From contig NC_090020.1 of NCBI RefSeq assembly GCF_036417845.1, forward strand, positions 45,988,425 to 46,052,424: DNA of 64,000 nucleotides, given 5' to 3'. Source of the DNA: Apteryx mantelli. Its lineage: Eukaryota; Chordata; Aves; Apterygiformes; Apterygidae. The notes beneath the pieces were generated by a model, which saw only the letters and a program-made list of their open reading frames with translations, was not told the origin of the DNA and ran no database searches. Of this stretch, positions 25,591 through 38,740 are shown in pieces. Every line of letters starts with the position of its first letter. Positions within the stretch are counted from its first letter, which is position 1. The translations under genes were made by a program, and so were the position numbers.

Positions 25591-27495
25591 AGGGAAAGAG
25601 GTGTTTTCTTTGTGTAGATTCGAGTACTTGAAGTTTAGGAAGTAAGAGGAAGTGTGTCCATATCTAATGCAATTAAACAGAACTGTTGAATTAACTTTTT
25701 ATAATATATAATAACATATATACTTACATATGTATATATACTGTAAGTTATTTTTATAAATAAAATAACATAAATGATTATTATGTTGTATAAAATAACA
25801 TAAAAATTAAAGCATTACATCCTTGCACCTTTCAAGAAAAGCTTTTGGTTATGTGTGTATTTTCTCTTTCATAACATGTATAACTTCAGTTAACCATCAG
25901 AAATTGTGTTGAAAAAGTGTTGAAAAATTTTGAGTTTGAAAATTGCCAGGATGAGTCTCAAAATTGTATGTTTAGGGGCTCAGGTAAATCACAGCTTTAG
26001 ATACACCAGGTCATATTCACCTCTAGTGTTATCTTCTTGAAATCCCATGGATTAATTTAGCACAGTCTAAGTGTGATTTTTAGAAAAGTTCACCCAGAGA
26101 ACAATTGCTTCATGTTGGATGACATATTTAAGTCCTTTATTGTTTCTGACAAATCACTTTGCTGTCAAAGCATTTGAAGTGTTAACAGCTCTTCTGTCTC
26201 CAATGTGCAGTATATTTATCATTCAATCCTTCACTGGACATCACAGATATAAAAGGTTTTCAGGGTCATGCTCTAAAATATGACTATAAAATTATTCAGG
26301 TTCTAAAATTTGGTAAGATTATTTCTGAAATTATTTTTAGTGCCTTCTGTGTAAATTAAAAGCAAACAATTTGATTAGGAAAACATCCAAATCAAGACTC
26401 AGGAGTCTTATGCCACATTACTATTTACAGAACAGCCAAAACACATGAGTATGAACAGACACTACAGACCCTTATATAGGATGCAAACATTTGCGTATCT
26501 GTAGTCTCCTCTTTATATTCAAACATATGTGTACACATACACATACATCTATAAACATGTGTAGCTATACATCTGTATGCAAACATATATTAATACTGGA
26601 AACATCTGTGAGCATCTTTGTTAAAACTTTTGTTAAAAATACTTCTGGCATTAATTAGCCTGTTCACAAAATAAGAAATGACAAAAAGCAGCCCTGGCTG
26701 ATTACTGCCCAAGATTGGTGCACTCATTGATATTTCCCTTGCTTTTTATGAGCTCTCTAGAAATATGCTTTATAGAATATAAAATTATAAATACATGCAT
26801 GGCTGGATGTTTCATATCTTTATTTGCATAGTCTGTGATCCTTTCTTAAGGCAAGTTACTTTTCTATCAGCATATCAGAAGCTAAGGAGGAAAAATGAAA
26901 CCATATCATAACAATTTTTTTAACTTCATATGCCCTTGTTAGTCTTGTCTTCTTTCCAGTCAGATTCAAGAATTGTTACAAACAAGCATAAATCTCTTAG
27001 GAATAAAAGAGATTAATTTTCTTCAGAGACTTAACAATATCAGTTCAAAATATCACTGTGAATCTATTACATCCAACAGTCACTGTTATGTTGTAAGTGC
27101 TAGTAGGACTAGTCAAAGCACAGTGTAAATAAAGGACCTAATGACTAATACAGAGCTGACTAACACAAGAGAGTCTTCATCCTTACTTGTACATATTTCT
27201 AATACTACAATCTATAAATACAATAGCAGGAAATAATAATAATAAAGTACACTGTAACCTTTTTCGATTATGCTTGCAAAAATCATTTTTATTCAAACAG
27301 AAAACACCTTAATGATTAAAAGACCTGTTCAGAAAATAAGAAATTAAAAACTTTCATGGCTAATTACCATGCAGGAACATGTAGTGTTGGCTACTGTACT
27401 TTTTGTAGACTATTAAGAAAAGACATGTTTTATAGAATTTGAACATATGAGAACTTTTTAGTGACTGAATGAATCCCTCTAGACACAGTCATATG

Positions 27496-27523
<28 letters not shown>
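27496..27523. repeat. (CA)14 microsatellite
   Basis: Fourteen uninterrupted CA units, preceded by ATATG and followed by GAGG. Confidence 0.97.
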
Positions 27524-27529
<6 letters not shown>

Positions 27530-30500
27530 ACCTTCCTCTTTATTCCCCACCCCAAACCAAACAAGGAACTCATTCTATGGACATCAGTGCTAGCACATCA
27601 GCTTAAGGAGTTGTTATCGTCCAATTGCCAGGAATTCATGACTTGTAACAGCAAGGTTTTCTGTCTACCAGAAGGAAAATTGGTTATGTCACATGCTGCG
27701 AATATCACTGTTAGGGAGTTAGCCTTGAGGAACTGTAGGATGTTAAAAATATGTCACTCCTCATTACAGCAATGTTGTCAGTCTGCAGTACATAAAATAT
27801 CGTGTCACATTTATCACCTAGAATCTGTACTGTTTATCAGTTCAGGACATCAAGCAATAGCTCACCAGTCTTCTAGGTCATACTGTTTCAGAATATGGCA
27901 CCTTTCAACATGATGCTTCAGAAGTTCTAGTATTTGTGGAATACCAAAAGGACTATTAGCAGTTCTGGCTACAAGCCTAAAGCCTGCTAAAAACATGATG
28001 CGCATTGATCACTAGAGAGTCAGTCATGCAATGTTACTACCTTCCCTTCTCCTGTATTTCCAAAGCTCCTAGAAGTATACAGGTTCTTCACTGAAAGGGC
28101 CCACATACTTGAAGGATATAAAAACATGAACTGGTTAATAGTTGCCCCCCACCCCCAGGAGAAAGGAAAGGGAAGGGGAAGAGGAAGACTGTAAATACTT
28201 TCATGGAGATTGAAAGGTGCACTCCTGATCTGCCCAATTTCCTCTCTTTCCTTCTGCTAACAGAAGGAGATTCAAAAGCTTTCCACAGATGAGGTGGAAA
28301 TAGAATAAGACAAGGCTCAAGGGTAGTTGGAGAAGAGGAAGAGAGAGATCAGAGGAGGAGGCAGGAAAAGAACCGGTCTGTATGGAATAATAAGGAGAAT
28401 GTGACTGGACACTAGTGAGAGAGTAATATATTATTCACTCAAAATAATACAAATGCATAATAAATAAATACATAATAAATAATACAATGGCAAATAACAA
28501 TACCTACCAATAAAGCCTCTGAGTAAGTGTAAAACAGTGTTGGTTTGGTCTTCAAGGACTTTGAGTATTTTGTTAAAAATTTTTATTAAAGTTAGACTTG
28601 GATCAGTTTCTTATGGCAGATTTTCTAAAAAAAGCTCATGGGAAGTTTCAATACTGTGCTCATATTTGCTCAGGCAGCTACTAGATTTACTAGATGTGCA
28701 TGTGCAAATATTTGAGTTCTGAGCACATTCATGGAAAAGTAGTCATACAGACTGTTATAAAAATACAGTACAGATTTGGAATTCTTAGCCAACTAGCTTT
28801 CGAAGTATGGCTTTAAGTGTACTGCTATTTGGGTTATGATTAGCAAAAGAAAATAAAAAAGCAGTAGTAACCCTTAACCTCAAATAAGAAATAAAAGAAG
28901 TGAAGGGCATAACATAAGAGGTCTGCTTTCTTCTTAATTACTTATAGAACCAAAATGTAGTGTAATAAATCCTCTTAATGATAGACTGAGCAGAAAGAAA
29001 AAAACTGTGGCCATGACTTTCTAATGTTCATAATTGGTCCAATCACTCATGTGATAAGCTATTTTTATAGCGAATGGTTTACATACCTAGTTTGTTGGCT
29101 ATGAAAAGCAAGAGCCCCAAAAAGTTACAGAATGCATTTGGCTACAACCTGGAGGCTACTTTTTAATGTATTTTACTTTTTTTAGCCTTTAGTTCCTGTC
29201 CAACAGCAAATCAAGATGCTTATTGTTGCCTTTTTTGAAGAATATGTTTTACATCAAGTGCAGGCTTTGTAATATTGCATTTTTTTTAATAATTAGATTA
29301 CCAGCCTTTGCCTCATACAGGACTCTTAAAAACATAAGCTATGTACAGCTAATGCTGTTGACCAACCGCATATGAGACCTCCATGTTTTATAATGGATGT
29401 GTGACTGATAAATATGAAAATCTGTTTGCAATGGTTTATCTTTTGGTTTACATGGCCAAATGGCTTTATGATTCTCATGCTGGCCATTTTTTAGCAACAT
29501 GTCTCCAAATACAGTGAATTGACAGGTTCTTGCTGCCCATGACAATATTAATGTCTATACAATTTTTTAAGCTTTCTCATCTATCTGTCAGTCCAGATAG
29601 TGTCTGCCCAGTGACTGACTGCCATTAGACACAGCATAATTCTAAAAACAAACAGTGCAAGTGTCCATCTGTGTCTTACAGGCACAATGCTCATAATTCA
29701 GCAAGTGTACTTGAAAGAGTTTTAAAGTCCCTGTGGACTAGCTGGGAGAGGTTACATCCTGTATTATACTAACTGATACTGTTGGAAAAAACAGGTCATC
29801 AGGCATATAATCCATTCTTCAAGTCTAAAAGAGAAACAACAGGTTTCTCCTCAGGCAGGGAACAACTGCTATGAATTTAAACTAGTTCCTTCAGTCAGTT
29901 AGACAACTGGAAAAAAAGAGGCCCTTGCTGACATAAAGGAGCAAAGGAGCTTTTTAGCTTATTAGCAATAGGAAAGATGTGATGGTCATTAGTACTTGGA
30001 GGAAAGGAGGAGAGAGAAGTCTTTGGTATCAGGGCCAGGTGAGGGTGAGTAATTAGCTGGTGATGGCTTGTGGGAAAAATTCTAATGCAGCATAAAAACA
30101 ACGGTTCTATTGAGTTAGTAATTTTCCATCCAATAAAATTAGAATATTTTATTTTCTAGGCTACATCAACCTATTGGGTTCAGCACACTGTTATATTTGA
30201 GTGTCCCAGGATAGAAGCAAATTCCAGAACTATTTTCTTTTCAACTTGTGAGAAATAAATTATCTTTTAACTTCTCCTCACCAAAGTAAATTAACAATCC
30301 ACTATCACAGCCAGTGAGCTCTTTTCCTTAGGTAACAGGTAACCAGAGCTTTTCCCACACCTACCTCTTTCTTTTCTTTGTACCCATTGTCCTAGTTCAA
30401 ATGGAAATTTTTCACCAGCAGCCCCAGGGCCATCACTGGAATCTGATCTACCCCATATTCAGCAAAGCAGTGAGTAGGAGGACAGAAGACTTCACATAGT

Positions 30501-30942
30501 TGTTTCCTCAGTTAAATGACTCTTGGAGTGCTTATCTGTGCCCTCATGACTGCCGATGACACTTAAAGAAATATATTATCATCATAATCACCAGCATTTG
30601 TTAGTACATGTCGGGTTCACTGCCCCTAACAGCTGTCCACACAAAAAATGCTCTATTTCTCTTTTTTAGTTTGGTTTTCACCATTTTCAAAGTTGCAAGG
30701 TTTTCTAATTATCTCTTATGCTCTTCAGAGTGGAGGGTGATATGTGTAGCTCTTGCTTTTTATTGTCTCTATTGCTCATATCATTACTTAAACAATCTGT
30801 AAAAGCAAGCTTTTAATGACTTTTTTTGCAAGAGGATAGACAATATGGTGAGTAAATAAAACTTCCTGTATAAAAGAAGTTGGAATGAAATTGCTACCAA
30901 TAATGCTGCATTCAAATCCTGTTTCCACAAAAGTTCCCTTTT

Positions 30943-31016
30943 TGGCAAAGCACTTAAACACATTTATATCCCATTGGCTTCAGTGACAGTTTAGCATGTG
31001 TTTAAGAATTTTTTTG
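30943..31016. repeat. Palindromic relic of an old interspersed repeat
   Basis: The arms CTTAAACACAT (30,953-30,963) and ATGTGTTTAAG (30,996-31,006) are exact reverse complements around CCCATTGGCTTCAGTGAC. The arrangement (GCAAAGCACTTAA..., CCCATTG-CTTCA-TG..., ...TTAAG) matches a palindromic repeat common in bird and reptile DNA, in which CCCATTGACTTCAATGGG sits at the centre. That could be the tip of a non-autonomous DNA element, but the family name is not certain. Confidence 0.5.
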
Positions 31017-33321
31017 GTTCGTGGCCACCATATTCCTCTGTACCTTGCAAAATCAAGCTTTAAGACAGATCTGTTGGGGGGTGGGGAGGGAGGAATTAAA
31101 ATATTGGATCTTGGCACTCATAAAAGCTTTTCCCAGATACAAAAATGAAAAACTCAAGAAATATAATTTTGAAAGTGAAAGCTAAGCTTAAGAAGTTTAT
31201 AGAAAACTTTGAAAATTAGCTTCTCATACCACCACTATGAAATAGCACTGGTAAGAAAAAATAATTATTAATCTATTGAAATAGTGTATCACCAGATTTC
31301 CTTTCTCAACTATTCAGCATCCATATGGCAGGCTTTCTTAAGTGTAAATGTATTTGTCCATATACAAAAGCAATTTCATTGAATATTTTGGGCTATCAAA
31401 ACATGACAGAAAAATGAATGTGCCCTTTTCCGTGCTCTGTTCCCTTTAAATCTGCTTTCCTCAAAATAGTGCAGATACTTCCAACTGTATATTCAGGGAC
31501 AGGCTCTGCAAATTAATTACCAGCATTCTGGATCATTGTTGTAAATGAAACCTAAAGGCCAGTCTATTCTACTGAGTTGCAAAAGAGTCATTTATTTTAT
31601 AATGCATGAGATATCTAAATATACTGTCCTGTGTAATTATGGAAAGTTTTCTGATGCAATTTAGTTTCAGCTGGCTCTGCATTTGATCGAAGGTTGTATA
31701 ATATAATGATGAAGTACATTAAGCATAAGTATGTAATTTGTAAAACATCCAAAAAAGATGGAATCATTTGTCTGAAGATAATAATGCCCACTATAATCAT
31801 ATGACATTCAGGTACCTGAAAGGAATGCTAGATTAAAATTGGATTACCACATACATATATATATTTTGCTAAATAGATAAAAAGTTAGGAAAAGCAGTGC
31901 AAGTTGTGGTCTATATTCTTGCCATAGTCACTATTTATCTATAACTCTAATGAATGAAACTCTTTCCTACAGATGACCTGGTCCAAACTTTTGCTTTTAT
32001 AGTCCATATTCTGCAACCCAGTGCACTTCTGAGTGATTCATTCTGAGATATGTTCACATATGGGAGGCAGAAGTTGACCTCCTGACTTTCAACAATATGA
32101 AGTTCATTTGGAACATGAGCAAATGAAGTGCACACAAAGCTAGTGGTGCCATGGCAAGGCCGAGATAAGATTTTAAAATGCTGAGTGACAGCTTTTGTGA
32201 CTCAGTGGGAAGTCTGTGCACAGCCAGCACAGTGACTACACAACACAGCACTAGTCGTTTAACTGCTTTTACCTGAAGTTGGCAAGCAATGCAAAATTAA
32301 GCAGAACAAGTGCATCCAAAAAGAAGAACACAGGTAATTATGCAAAGGCAAATCTCACTCAGCAGTGGTAATACTGCTGTTCTCCGGAGATTGCTCCTCC
32401 GCTATTGCATACTTAAAAGATATAAATAAATAGTCATTCTCCAAGAACTTGCAGCCCGAAGACAGCATGAAAAGCATTGTACAAATCAACAGTTGAGGCA
32501 AAGACTAAGGCACCTAGTCAAAAGTGTCTCTCCAGAAATGTTTGCTATAATGACTCTCACAAATATTCTTGAAAAAAGATATTCCAAAATACACTGAATA
32601 GTGCTGAGCCAGTGATTACTGGCTTGTGTCACCTATTCACAATGTGCAGCTGCACAGAGTAATAGTTAAATTAATTTGAAGTTTATCCATGCAATAACAA
32701 TGTTTCATGGAAAATGTATTCAGGCTTCAGATCAAATATATGCACAACTGGTCAGGCTCCAAACAAGCAAGTTTTACAGGAACAGTAACAACTGTTTATA
32801 CAAAAACAGCCTTAACCTCTGATAAAATACAATGGCTTCTTTCAAAGGAGAGGGCTACGCTGATATTCTCTGTTAAACAAGGGGGGGGAGGATATGGCAG
32901 CAGTGACTAAAGCAATAAAGATCAATAAAAGAGACAGTACAATTCAGAAATGAATGTGATTTTCTAGTAGAACAAAATGGTTTGCAATAGGCACTATAAA
33001 ATGTAATCGAAAGTTCTGTATATGCCTACATTAGGGGCTTAATTCTTTGGAAAACGCTATAGTTATTCCAAATGGCAATTCATGTTTCAAAGGTGCTTAA
33101 ATTAGTAATTGTTCAGTGCTGATTATATGAAAAATTGTATTATATTTAAAAAGACTTAAGAAGTAAAGAATATTGGTTTAAGAGAAACAGAGTAATTCAG
33201 ACAGAATGTTATGGCAGTCCTCATTATAGGTTAGCTGTTTGCTGGTCTGAAATCATGTCACCGCTGACTACATATAAGCTGATTTTTCAATTGATATTAA
33301 ATAAATACACCTGCTCCTACA

Positions 33322-33369
33322 ATGATTACTACTACTACTACTCCACAGCTACTGCTAGCACTACTACTA
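33322..33369. repeat. Imperfect (ACT/TAC)n trinucleotide repeat
   Basis: A run of TAC units at about 33,327-33,341, then interrupted ACT/GCT units to ACTACTACTAA near 33,369. Confidence 0.85.
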
Positions 33370-33897
33370 ACAATACAAGATGGAGAAGCATATTTTCATT
33401 TAAGCAAACAATTGTCTATTTTCTATCAGTGTGTTTCTATCATACTGACAATTTACCTAAAGGAATAGCATAGCTAATTGATTCCATCACAATTTGAAGA
33501 CCTATTAACCTCTAAGCTTAATTGTATGTATTAGTTTAGCAAATAGCAGGAATCCTTTATTTGAAATGTTGACTTCTGAGAATCTGAAGGCAGAACAAGG
33601 GCTAACAAATAATGAAGCTTGCACAAAAAATCATTAGATGCTATTATGAATGGAAATCTATTCTGTCTATTGCAATGAACTGATTATATATAGCCTTATT
33701 TTAAACAAGATAATTTTCACACAAACAGTGAATCCAGGAGGTGTACTCTTTGTGTTATTCCTGCTGTCAGTAGAATCTAACAAGGGGGAACTTAAAATCA
33801 GAAAGTAGATAACAAAAGCATTAGTTAAAATTATGTTATTTAAATAAGAAATAAGCACAGTTCTTTTCTGTATGCAGAAAGCACTGGCACACAAGGA

Positions 33898-34084
33898 CAT
33901 AAAAAACAGCCGTAATGGATCAGACTCAAGGCCCATCTAGACCATTATCTGACCAAAGGAGAGGCCAAAAGGAGACAGCTAGAGAAGAGTATCAGAATAG
34001 AGCCATACAGTGATATTTGCCCTGAAGGCTCTCTAGGCCTCCAGCAGTTTTGGCTTTGGGGACTCCTGAGCCAGAGGCAGCTGC
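33898..34084 (-). mobile_element. Old amniote-type CR1 3'-end fragment, antisense
   Basis: Starts with ACATAAAAAACAGCCGTAAT and continues GGATCAGACTCAAGGCCCATCTAG, the reverse complement of the CR1 ending CTAGATGGACC-TTGGTCTGA-CC. Further matches are the AGAAGAGTATCAGAATAG and ACAGTGATATTTGCCC blocks, and the right end CCTCCAGCAGTTTTGGCT...GAGCCAGAGG. Compared with the relic at 25.4 kb it is better preserved on the right and worse in the middle. It abuts the CpG-rich block at 34,085. Confidence 0.75.
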
Positions 34085-34510
34085 GGGAACCTGCACGTCC
34101 CCAGCGCAGGGCTGGGGCTGCCCGTGCTCAAGGCCAGCGCTGCCGCACTGCCGTGCGGGCTGGCCCTCACTGATGAGAGAGAGCGGCACAAGAAAGAGCT
34201 GTGAGAAATGGGGCCTCCTGCTTCGATCCCGAGCTGCATTTGAGCTCAGGCCCTCGCCATCGCCTGAGCTGGGCTGCAGCGGTGCCGTGCTCAGCCACGC
34301 ACCTTGCTGATCCAGACCCCAAGCCACTGGCTGGATTTGCCCCCCTGCCCCATTACTGCAGCCTCGCTGGCGATCTGGACTCCCGGCTGACCCTGCTACC
34401 AGCACCAGGCCTGCCTGCTCACCCCGCTCAGGGCTCTGGGATGGGCCTTAGGCCTCACTGCCATGCTCAGCTCCCGGCTCCCTTCCCCTGCAGAGCAGCA
34501 TGCTCCTGCT
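34085..34510. other. Isolated CpG-rich block of unknown origin
   Basis: About 425 bases that are clearly GC-rich with frequent CpG, inside AT-rich surroundings, beginning exactly where the antisense CR1 tail ends. It is open in several frames on both strands, which is a composition effect because stop codons are rare. Bases 34,241-34,335 resemble 38,661-38,740, so at least part of it is a repeat. Candidate explanations are the GC-rich upstream part of the same CR1 copy, a separate inserted repeat, or a small orphan CpG island. I see no TATA box, splice donor or coding signature. Confidence 0.5.
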
Positions 34511-37500
34511 GCTCCCTGACAGTAGCATCTTTATATTCAATAGCCTCCGGTGGATTTCTTAGAACAGAGCACGAGAATGAAAATACTATTAAAAATGCCT
34601 AAGAGGCAGGCAGCGTCTGCACAGAGAAATTATTTCTAGTGAACAATATTTATTTTTTTTTCAGTGGAAAGATAAGATTAAACATTAGAGCTTGAATTTT
34701 ATCAGTCAAATGTCTAAATAAGACTTAGAGCTATCTTCTAAAAATGAAAATAAGTTCACACAGATTTTGTAGTCCTTTTTGTACTCATTAGGAACAAATT
34801 CCTAGTCAGTTTTGGTGAGGATGGTGAATAGTGTTCCTCGTTGAGGAGCTGAGAGTCCTAGACAGTTTACTAAGTGTCAGAAGACCCAGGGTTTGTTTAC
34901 AGGTTCTCAGCTAACACTCTGATCTTATCAGTTACTCTTACATAATGATACTAGCAGTGGTCCTAATCCTAGTTAATAGGGCATACCTGCTGAGATCACT
35001 AATATAGCATCTCAAAGGTAATTCAATTTAAAAAGAAGCTTTTGTAGGGTGTCTGCAGTACACTATTTAATTATATTAAGTTTACTTTAATGTCAGCCTT
35101 ACTTACAGTACTGATAGTCTGACCATACCAGCCTAATGTTTGAATATCTACTTCATTCACCTTGTCGGTTCAGGCCAAAGTAATCAGTAACTTCCTAGAT
35201 AAATTGCACGTTCCCAGTGGAAAAATGGTTAATATATCTACTTGATAGTGCAGTTAAGGGAAAATGCAGACAAGTGAAGTTTATCTGCTTTAAAAATGGA
35301 CAATATAGAATTTATCTACTTTTTATATATACCAACTATATGATTTACTATTGTACCACTGCTCTTTGACACACGATTACAACAAGCCTTTTATGCTGAT
35401 AGCTTCACACTCTCTCTTTGTTCCTTTGGACAGCATTCTACTCTAAAAATATATGCCTCATATATATCCCCATGTGCCATTTAGGAAATTGAAATGGAAG
35501 AAGGGAACGAAAAGGAAATGTAATGGAGAAAGTGTTTGCAGTATGGAAAAAGAAACCCTTCCTACTGTTAGTAACACAGCAAAGTAGAAGCTAGGTTAGC
35601 TGTTTGGCCCTTGGAATGGAATACAGAATCCACTGTCATGCGTGAAACTCTGTGTACAGACCATGGGGGGAGATTTGGATTCAAAAATAGACAACGCACT
35701 GATCAGGGAGCCACACAGAGCTGGACAACAGGATATGCTGAGGTCACTGGTGAAAATGAAATCCTGCCCTGCAGAGACACCACCTTCTGCTAGGATCAAC
35801 TCCTGAAGGATGCCAGTGGTCCTTCTTTAAAAGCTCTTAGGAGGGCTCTCTCTTTTCTAAACACAGGCTTAGGAAAAGAAGTGTGTGCATTTGTTGGGTG
35901 TGTGTGCTGATTGGGTTTGGCTGTGAGCCTTTTATAGGATAGCCTCAGCCAGACATCTTATGAGAAAAGACCTGAAGCCATGTTCCCATGTAAGTTCTCC
36001 AACTTCTATTTTATATAATGGCACATGTGCTGTCTCATTTTCTGCAGCACAATGGCACAACTTCAGCAGCTTTCCCTACTACCTCCTTTTCTAATCACAG
36101 TAGCCTATACACGGCAAACTCTTAAGAAAGACATAAAATGTGTGTTTACATCTTTTGAGGCGGTGAACAGAACTTAATATGAAAACAGAACACCATGGAT
36201 CATTTCAGAATAACATGAGTGCTCTGAAATGGCTCAGAGAATTTGTCCTGGATTGGTCTATAAAGGGCAGCCACAGTTATGTCAGAGGCACAGACTGAGG
36301 CATCTGTGTCACAGTGCGAATCTAAGCAGCTTCTTGCTCTTACCTCCTGGTTCATCCAGGATTAGGCAGCAGTTTAGGATCACTTTTCATTACCCTAATT
36401 TTAGATTTAGGCACTTAACCCCCCCCCTCCACCCCGCTTTAAGTCCCACCTTAGGCATATAAATCTTTCCTCGAATCTAGCCTGCCTCAAGGCCCAGCCA
36501 GTTCCCTGAACTGTCTGTCCCAATTCCATGGGGCTCTGATATCTCAGTTCATTAACTTGTGTTGCAAAGTGGCTAAATGAATCTGTGACTTTTCTTGGTC
36601 ACAGAGAGTCTGTTCATGGTCCTCTTTTGTGGAAACCTTCAGGAATGAGTGATTCATCTGAGTTTCATGATATGGGGCTTTGCTGTCCAGGGGGAACGAT
36701 ATGCATTGTCTTTGCTAGGTTGAATTTTGTTAATGGCACAGAAGCACAAGGCCATGAGTTAGATAAAGCAACTGTTCAGCTGGAAAAGCTGATGAAAAAA
36801 TACTAGTCTCTAGGCTCAGGCAAATAATGTGAAGAAATATACAACTGAGAATGACGGAGATTGTTGAAGATGCAGACATTGTAATTTGAGGTTAATACAT
36901 TTCCCAAGAGTTTTAGAGAGTGATTCTGACATTACAGAGGTTTTCAAGCTTTTAACGTAATATAATATTTATAAGATATCTTCGTAATATTTAAAAATGG
37001 CTGTTTGGAAACCTTGATGATTTAATATATTTGATAATGATAGTGGAGTAATTATAAATGATTTTATTTCCACTTAAGATTATGAATTATCAAGTCATAG
37101 AAGGAAAAGCAATCTTACAGAAGTCAAAGGGAAAAAGAAGCTATTTCCAGTCTGCATTAATTCTTCTTCATATCCTTTAGGACTAGATTCTAGTGCCTTA
37201 TGAGCACTAGAATTGAATTACTGAAATATTGTACTTTTTGAAATGTATTTTCCTGAATGTTTCAGAAGCGACTTACAAAAGAAAATTGCAAACTTATCTG
37301 AAGCAGTAAAGCTAAGCTGTAAAGTTTTGGGACCAAAACTACTGGTTTGTGAAAAGCGTGTTCTGAAAAGCTAATACTGGTCAATGCCTCAGAAAATCAG
37401 CCACTGGCTAAGATAGAGAAAACAATCATTTTGCTGAATAGACAGTAGGAGAAAAACATATTCTTTCTGTTATTGTATGCATGCAATTGCATGGTTATCC

Positions 37501-38660
37501 ATGTATATGAATAAAATAATAAAGGTAAAGCAAAACATGCATTTGCAACAGTCACTGAGGTCTTGCAGAAATATTGAAAAGCAGATTAGATACACCTTTC
37601 CAGTGGATGTTCAGGTGGCTTCTGTAAAATTAACTTTATATATAAACACAGATCAGTGTTTAACTGCCAGATGGTTAATGAAGGCCAGCCAAGTAACTTC
37701 TATAATTCACAATAATGAGTATGTTAATGAGCCTGCATTATAAACTGAACAGCTGAGTGATACATAGTGCCTACTTGAAGTTACAAAGCATTTGGAGTGT
37801 TTGATATTAACAAAAAATGTTGCATTTCCACAAAGAATGATTGGGATTATAAGTGACAGATTTGGTTAATTTGAATGAAAGGATCCTCAAAGCTTGTTAC
37901 AAATATTATAAATAAATATAGTCTCCATTAATGGAAAACAACTAAAATTAAAATGAAGGGAGAGAAATTTAAACATGAAATCAGTTCCACTAATACTTTC
38001 AGTAAAGAACAGCTTTTCCAGTCCACCATTTTCTGTTTTCATTGGCTTTGCTAGTGGCAACATAGACTCTGGCTGCTTATTTTGGGCTTCATTCTTATGA
38101 AACTTAGGTTTTCTACAACTGTGTTAAGGACACATTTAGTACTTGCATGTGATAATGGACAGATGTAATGATCCATTTGGATGTGCAGTTATGAGGTGAT
38201 ACTTGCAGATTAGTCCTACAATAAAACAAACTGTTCCCACTGTGGATTCTGTATAGTCATACTTTTTAAAAAATGAAAGGGTAGAATTGTTTCCTCCGTT
38301 ATTGACAGGAATCAGTTTGGATCACAGGTCATGGCTCAAATACTGAGGAGGAGACAGGGTAAAAGACTGTGCTAAGACACAGCTAGAGGGTAAGAAAAAC
38401 AATGTCCCATGCATTTACCTGAAAGCTGATGTCTTATGAGGGTGGTTCCATTTCTTTCATTCACAGGTGGTCTCCGGTGGGAACTCCACGCTCTCCAGCT
38501 ATGAAAATGCTGTTGTCCTTCCTCAGACAGGGGCTTCTGTCTTCAGACCATGCCTGAACAGCTGCCTTTATCTTTGCAGCAGATGCTTTCATCTTGGCCC
38601 TTTACTTCTTTCTTTCGGATACCTTTTTAGCCTTCTGAAACATTAATGTTATCATGATTT

Positions 38661-38740
38661 TAAGCTCAGGCCCTCGTTTTCTGCCTGAGCCTCTGCATGC
38701 TTGGCCATGCACCTTGTCAGTCTGGACCTTGAACCATGGA
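38661..38740. repeat. Second copy of the module at 34,241-34,335
   Basis: Both copies share (T/A)AGCTCAGGCCCTCG, then GCCTGAGC, then GGCCA(T/C)GCACCTTG, then a TCTGGACC/TCCAGACC word, in the same order and orientation with small gaps. The flanks are not alike. This copy is less GC-rich and has lost several CpGs, mostly to TG or CA, as expected for methylation decay. Confidence 0.65.

Larger units (their letters stand above)
25591..33897. other. Intergenic, AT-rich unique sequence with simple repeats
   Basis: I see no gene. The stretch contains TA-rich DNA at 25,700-25,810, a CA microsatellite at 27.5 kb and a purine-rich block at 28,150-28,200. It also has AATAAATA-type simple sequence near 28,440-28,500, a palindromic relic at 30.94-31.02 kb, a G-run at about 32,880 and a TAC-type trinucleotide run at 33.3 kb. 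An open stretch of about 108 codons at 27,587-27,913 (plus) has no ATG at its left end and no recognised domain. Confidence 0.55.
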
